NCBI GenBank assembly: GCA_900550315.1 | Contig: URRK01000056.1 | Location: 1-9,601, forward strand | Reading direction: 5' to 3' | From: an uncultured Oscillospiraceae bacterium | Lineage (GTDB): Bacteria > Bacillota > Clostridia > Oscillospirales > Acutalibacteraceae | DNA: 9,601 bases | Shown here: positions 7,113 through 9,601 of the stretch, piece after piece | Position numbering within the stretch: the stretch's first letter is position 1 | How the letters are laid out: each line of letters begins with the position of its first letter | Made by a program: the position numbers and the translations under genes | Notes under the pieces: generated by a model | What the model was told of the DNA's origin: nothing | What the model saw: only the letters and a program-made list of their open reading frames with translations | Database searches by the model: none

Positions 7113-8240
7113 TTAATGCTCGGCCGGCGCGCCGGCAAAAAGTGCTTGCAGCGCCTGCTCTTTTAAGCCGGAGCCAATTACGCAAACCCGCCCGGTAACG
7201 GCCGGTGCCCCGGTGCGTACATTGCTTTCGCCGGGTACATAGTCAAAGTAAATCCAATCCTGTTCGCCGGCAACAAAGCCCTTGGCGCGCAAAACCGTGC
7301 CGTATTTGTTGCTGTCCTCCAGTTCCAACAGCAGCTGCTGCACCTGCTCCTTGGTAAAGGTCCGGGCGGTTTCAAAGCCCCAGTCGGTAAAAACATCATC
7401 GGCGTGGTGATGGTGGTGCCCGTGGTCGTGTCCGCAGCAGCAATCGCCGTTGTGGTCATGGTGGTGCTCATGTTCATGGTCATGCTCGTGGTCGTGATGG
7501 TGTTCATGGTCATGTTCATGGTCGTGGTGATGTTCATGGTCATGCCCGCAGCCGCACTCCTCGTCGTGGTGCTCGTGGCCGTGTACCTCGCCGCAAACCG
7601 GGCAGGTCTCCTCGGCGGTAACCTCCTGCATTAGGGTTAAAAGCGAGCTTTCGTGCTCCATGGCGTTTAAAATATCCGCCCCGGTCAGCTTGTCCCAAGG
7701 GGTGGTAATCAGCACGGCCTTTTCGTTTTTCTCCCGCAGCAGCTTTACGGCCTCGGCCGTTTTTTCGGGCGTGCAGGTGCCGGTTCGGCTTAAAATAATA
7801 CAGCCGGCGTTTTCGACCTGGTTGTTAAAAAATTCGCCAAAGTTTTTCATGTACATTTTGCACTTGGTGGCGTCTACCACGGCGGTGGTGCTGTTTAAAA
7901 CAACCTCGCTCGAAAGCACCTTGCTTACCGCGCCAACAACGTCGCTTAGCTTGCCAACGCCCGAGGGCTCAATTAAAATGCGGTCGGGGTGGAACTTTTG
8001 CAGCACCTGCTGCAGCGATTTTTCAAAATCGCCCACTAAGCTGCAGCAAATGCAGCCCGAGTTCATTTCGGTAATTTCAATGCCGGCGTCCTTTAAAAAG
8101 CCGCCGTCAACGGCAATTTCGCCAAATTCGTTTTCAATTAAAACAACCTGTTGGCCGGCGTACGCCTCGCGAATCAGTTTTTGAATCAGGGTGGTTTTGC
8201 CCGCGCCTAAAAAACCGGAAAATACATCAATTTTAGTCAT
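7113..8240 (-). CDS. CobW/COG0523 metal-chaperone GTPase with long His-rich linker
   Basis: A 375-residue G3E-family GTPase. Members use GTP binding and hydrolysis to deliver Zn, Co, Ni or Fe to client proteins. It has Walker A GFLGAGKTT (9-17), ENEFGE (36-41), the metal-site motif GCICC (62-66) and EPSG (91-94). Where most members have the base-specificity motif NKxD, this one reads ILSRTGTC (Ser151-Arg-Thr-Gly154). Residues 213-279 contain 30 His and 7 Cys in 67 positions, with CPVC, CGCG and CCCG groups and two identical 10-residue units HDHEHHHDHE; this should bind several metal ions. A C-terminal CobW_C domain (about 283-370) follows. The start ATG 8240 has AGGA six bases upstream. It has its own promoter and leader and leads the ywlG operon. 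The metal cannot be named from sequence; the His-rich linker suits Zn or Ni. Confidence 0.9.
   Translation of the reverse strand: MTKIDVFSGFLGAGKTTLIQKLIREAYAGQQVVLIENEFGEIAVDGGFLKDAGIEITEMNSGCICCSLVGDFEKSLQQVLQKFHPDRILIEPSGVGKLSDVVGAVSKVLSSEVVLNSTTAVVDATKCKMYMKNFGEFFNNQVENAGCIILSRTGTCTPEKTAEAVKLLREKNEKAVLITTPWDKLTGADILNAMEHESSLLTLMQEVTAEETCPVCGEVHGHEHHDEECGCGHDHEHHHDHEHDHEHHHDHEHDHEHEHHHDHNGDCCCGHDHGHHHHHADDVFTDWGFETARTFTKEQVQQLLLELEDSNKYGTVLRAKGFVAGEQDWIYFDYVPGESNVRTGAPAVTGRVCVIGSGLKEQALQALFAGAPAEH
7455..7544 (-). repeat. 30-base tandem repeat in the CobW His-rich region
   Basis: Two adjacent 30-base units (7515-7544 and 7485-7514) match at 26 of 30 positions and encode the identical peptide HDHEHHHDHE; all four differences are silent. 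A third, diverged unit (7455-7484) encodes HDHEHEHHHD. Growth by unit duplication is likely, followed by selection for the peptide. Confidence 0.75.
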
Positions 8241-8350
8241 AGAACATCCTGCTTTCTAACGGTAAATCGGCAGCCGGGCCCGGCAAGGGCAAAGGCGTAC
8301 AGCGCTTGCCGCCTGCAGGCTAACGGCCGCCGAAGGCCAAATTTTAAATT
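8241..8350 (-). promoter_or_regulatory. Structured 5' leader of the cobW transcript
   Basis: About 110 bases lie between the predicted transcription start and ATG 8240. On the - strand they hold several potential stems: GGCC-TTCG-GCGGCC, the palindrome GCCTGCAGGC, a GGCAAG...CTTGCC arm enclosing GCG/CGC, and GGGCCC. The ribosome binding site AGGA (8250-8247) is outside these. I could not match it to a known riboswitch class; in particular no B12-box-like GCCACTG is present. Confidence 0.35.
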
Positions 8351-8357
8351 TTATTTT

Positions 8358-8386
8358 ATTATACGACAATGCGACCTTTTTTGCAA
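8358..8386 (-). promoter_or_regulatory. Sigma-A type promoter of cobW-ywlG
   Basis: On the - strand a -35 box TTGCAA (8386-8381), a 17-base spacer and a perfect -10 box TATAAT (8363-8358) are followed by an A/T-rich start region. It points at the CobW-type GTPase 118 bases further on. No clear operator was recognised. Confidence 0.8.
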
Positions 8387-8389
8387 GGG

Positions 8390-8450
8390 CTATGCGGTAA
8401 GATATTTAAAGCGCCATTCATTTTTTGCCTCTTTAAAACATAAAAATGAA
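8390..8450 (-). CDS. Possible C-terminal tail of an unidentified gene, cut at the junction
   Basis: On the - strand a frame ends in KNEWRFKYLTA followed by TAG at 8392-8390. Codon choice up to about 8450 resembles the left-hand genes (AAA, TTT, ACC), and the stop lies just upstream of the cobW promoter, as expected for a preceding co-directional gene. To the right the frame continues only as the antisense of the molybdoenzyme. About 20 residues are too few to name a family; it may be intergenic DNA. Confidence 0.2.
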
Positions 8451-8465
8451 ACAGAGCGTGCGGGG
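8440..8465. other. Composition break, probable contig junction
   Basis: Left of here the DNA has many A/T runs (for example 8429-8450); right of it these vanish and the sequence is uniformly G+C-rich. The break coincides with the point where the molybdoenzyme frame opens without a start codon or its N-terminal domains. No insertion sequence end, tRNA or repeat marks the site. Confidence 0.7.
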
Positions 8466-9601
8466 CCGCTGCGGCGCCGCAGGTCATCTGGCATGGCGGC
8501 TGGATGAGCACACGCTATCCCCAGTCGTTCATGGTCTGCCGTACGGCCTACCTCATCGACGCGTTGCTGGGCGCTTTCGGCAGTAAGGGCGGCCTGCTGC
8601 TGGCGGCGGGTCCCAAGGATGCCGGCCGCAAGGGCCTGCGCTCCTTCACCTCGCTGTATGCCGCCCCCGGGGAAAAGCGGGCGGACGGCGTCGGCTGGGC
8701 CGAACCGGCCTTTGCTCCCGGCACCAGCCTGCTGCACAAGGCCTTCCGGGCCGTGGAAAGCGGGGATCCGTATCCCGTCAAGGCCTACTTCACCCTCAAG
8801 CACGACCCTCTGTCCGCCATGCCGGATCCTAAACGGCAGAAGGCCCAGCTGGCTGGTCTGGAGCTGATGGTCTCGCTGACCTTTTCCTGGTCGGATACGG
8901 CCTGGTTCAGCGATGTGGTGCTGCCCATGCCGTCCTTTGTGGAGCGGGGATCCCTGCTCCAGGTCAAGAGCGGCAGCAAGCCTGCCTTCATCATGCGCAG
9001 CCCGGCTGCGGATGTCCGTTTCGATACCCGGCCGGACTGGTGGATCCTGGGACAGCTGGCCCGCCGTCTGGGGCTGGAGGACCTGGCCTGCGAGACGCTG
9101 GAAGATGTCTGGCGCTTCCAGCTGGAAGGGACTGGTGTCTCCGTGGAGGATTTCCGGCACGGTTCCGTCTCTCTCGCAGATGCCCCCATCGATCTGGGCC
9201 CCCGTTTCGCGACGCCTTCCGGCAAGATAGAAGTCCTTTTCGGTCCCTGGCGGGAAGCCGGTCTGCCTTCGCTCATGCCCTGGCAGGACGTGCCCCGGCC
9301 GGGAAAGGGGCAGTTCCGCCTGATCGTGGGACGCAATGCACGCCACACCCATTCGCACACCCAGAGCAATCCCTTGCTGTACGACAGCCTGCCGGAAAAC
9401 CGTGCCTGGATCGCCCCTGAACGGGCCCGCGAGCTGGGCGTGGAGGATGGAGATGCTGTCCGTATGGAAAGAGCTGACGGCAAGGGTGGCGAGATCCGGG
9501 TGCGTGTCATCCCCGGCATGCATCCCGATGCCGTGTTCATGCTGCATGGTTTCGGGCATCGCCTGCCGGTGGAGAGCAGGGCCCGCGGCAAGGGACTGGC
9601 A
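8450..9601 (+). CDS. Molybdopterin oxidoreductase, PhsA/PsrA (thiosulfate/polysulfide reductase)-like, both ends missing
   Basis: A single frame of 384 codons is open from the stop at 8447-8449 to the window edge. It starts inside the protein. APQVIWHGGWMSTRY and then LIDALLGAFGSKGG match the middle of the Mo-bis-MGD domain, where related enzymes read nALlGxxGxxGG. Next come WSDTAWFSDVVLPMPSFVER (near 8889-8946), TPSGKIEV (near 9214-9237), and the C-terminal molybdopterin-binding domain with GRNARHTHSHTQSNPLL, WIAPERARELGVEDGD and MLHGFGH. This combination is typical of PhsA/PsrA catalytic subunits, which reduce thiosulfate or polysulfide in the periplasm. The N-terminal part (twin-arginine signal, [4Fe-4S] cysteines, Mo ligand) is absent. 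Third positions are G or C in 21 of 24 codons from Trp-Met-Ser-Thr on, against 10 of 24 at the start of cobW. The source is probably a Desulfovibrionaceae-like or other proteobacterial genome; tetrathionate or arsenate reductases are less likely. Confidence 0.8.

Noticed and set aside
7085..7138. Extension of the YwlG gene to ATG 7138
   Set aside because: It would overlap the CobW gene and add a basic tail not seen in the family; ATG 7084 has a good ribosome binding site and gives the family's 180 residues.
7404..7560. CRISPR-like array
   Set aside because: The regular repeats are coding HDHE units without spacers, inside an intact gene.
7404..7634. Hydrophobic Val/Met-rich frame on the + strand that looks like a membrane peptide
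   Set aside because: It is the complement of the His-rich codons (CAC/CAT read backwards give GTG/ATG), a pure shadow of the CobW gene.
7660..8184. 174-codon open frame on the + strand
   Set aside because: Antisense of the conserved CobW GTPase domain.
8390..9559. 389-codon open frame on the - strand
   Set aside because: It is the antisense of the molybdoenzyme frame; its composition is Arg/Gly/Gln-rich with no recognisable domain, as expected in G+C-rich antisense. Only its last 20 or so codons, left of the join, could be real.
8785..9591. 268-codon open frame on the - strand
   Set aside because: Ser/Arg/Pro-rich antisense shadow of the molybdoenzyme, with no motifs.

Overview
The window holds two pieces of DNA that do not look as if they come from the same genome. 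Positions 1 to about 8440 read as a chromosomal housekeeping region of a Gram-positive anaerobe (Bacillota, probably Clostridia/Oscillospirales-like). The evidence is the conserved order rlmN end - PP2C phosphatase - PASTA kinase - rsgA - thiN, a YesL/DUF624-type membrane protein, and a YwlG (UPF0340) protein. From about 8450 to the right edge the sequence becomes G+C-rich with a strong third-position G/C bias. It encodes, on the + strand, the C-terminal half of a molybdopterin oxidoreductase of the PhsA/PsrA (thiosulfate/polysulfide reductase) type, as found in gut Desulfovibrionaceae and other Proteobacteria. That frame begins in mid-domain with no start, so the join is most simply a chimeric contig. 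A real insertion or deletion is the alternative.

Layout, left to right. On the + strand: the 3' end of rlmN (1-83), prpC (85-813), prkC/stkP (878-2863), rsgA (best start GTG 2850, ending 3740) and thiN (3725-4369). The genes are tightly packed or overlapping and end at a strong hairpin terminator (4389-4424). This module joins a phosphorylation switch that senses the cell wall (PrpC/PrkC) to 30S ribosome assembly (RsgA), an rRNA/tRNA methyltransferase (RlmN) and thiamine activation (ThiN). The rpe gene often found between rsgA and thiN is absent.

The following genes are convergent, on the - strand. A COG0523/CobW-type metal-chaperone GTPase (8240 to 7113) carries a 67-residue His/Cys-rich metal-binding stretch and has a near-consensus promoter at 8358-8386. 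It is followed, 28 bases later, by a YwlG-family protein (7084 to 6542) and a terminator. After a 329-base gene-free stretch comes a two-gene membrane operon (6212 to 4582), coupled by overlapping stop and start codons: an unrecognised four-helix membrane protein and a YesL/DUF624-like membrane protein.

No tRNA, rRNA, insertion sequence or CRISPR array was seen. The points most worth a second look are the junction near 8450 with its headless redox enzyme, the repeat-built His-rich linker and altered G4 motif of the CobW protein together with its structured leader, and a 16-base element repeated on either side of the membrane-protein operon.
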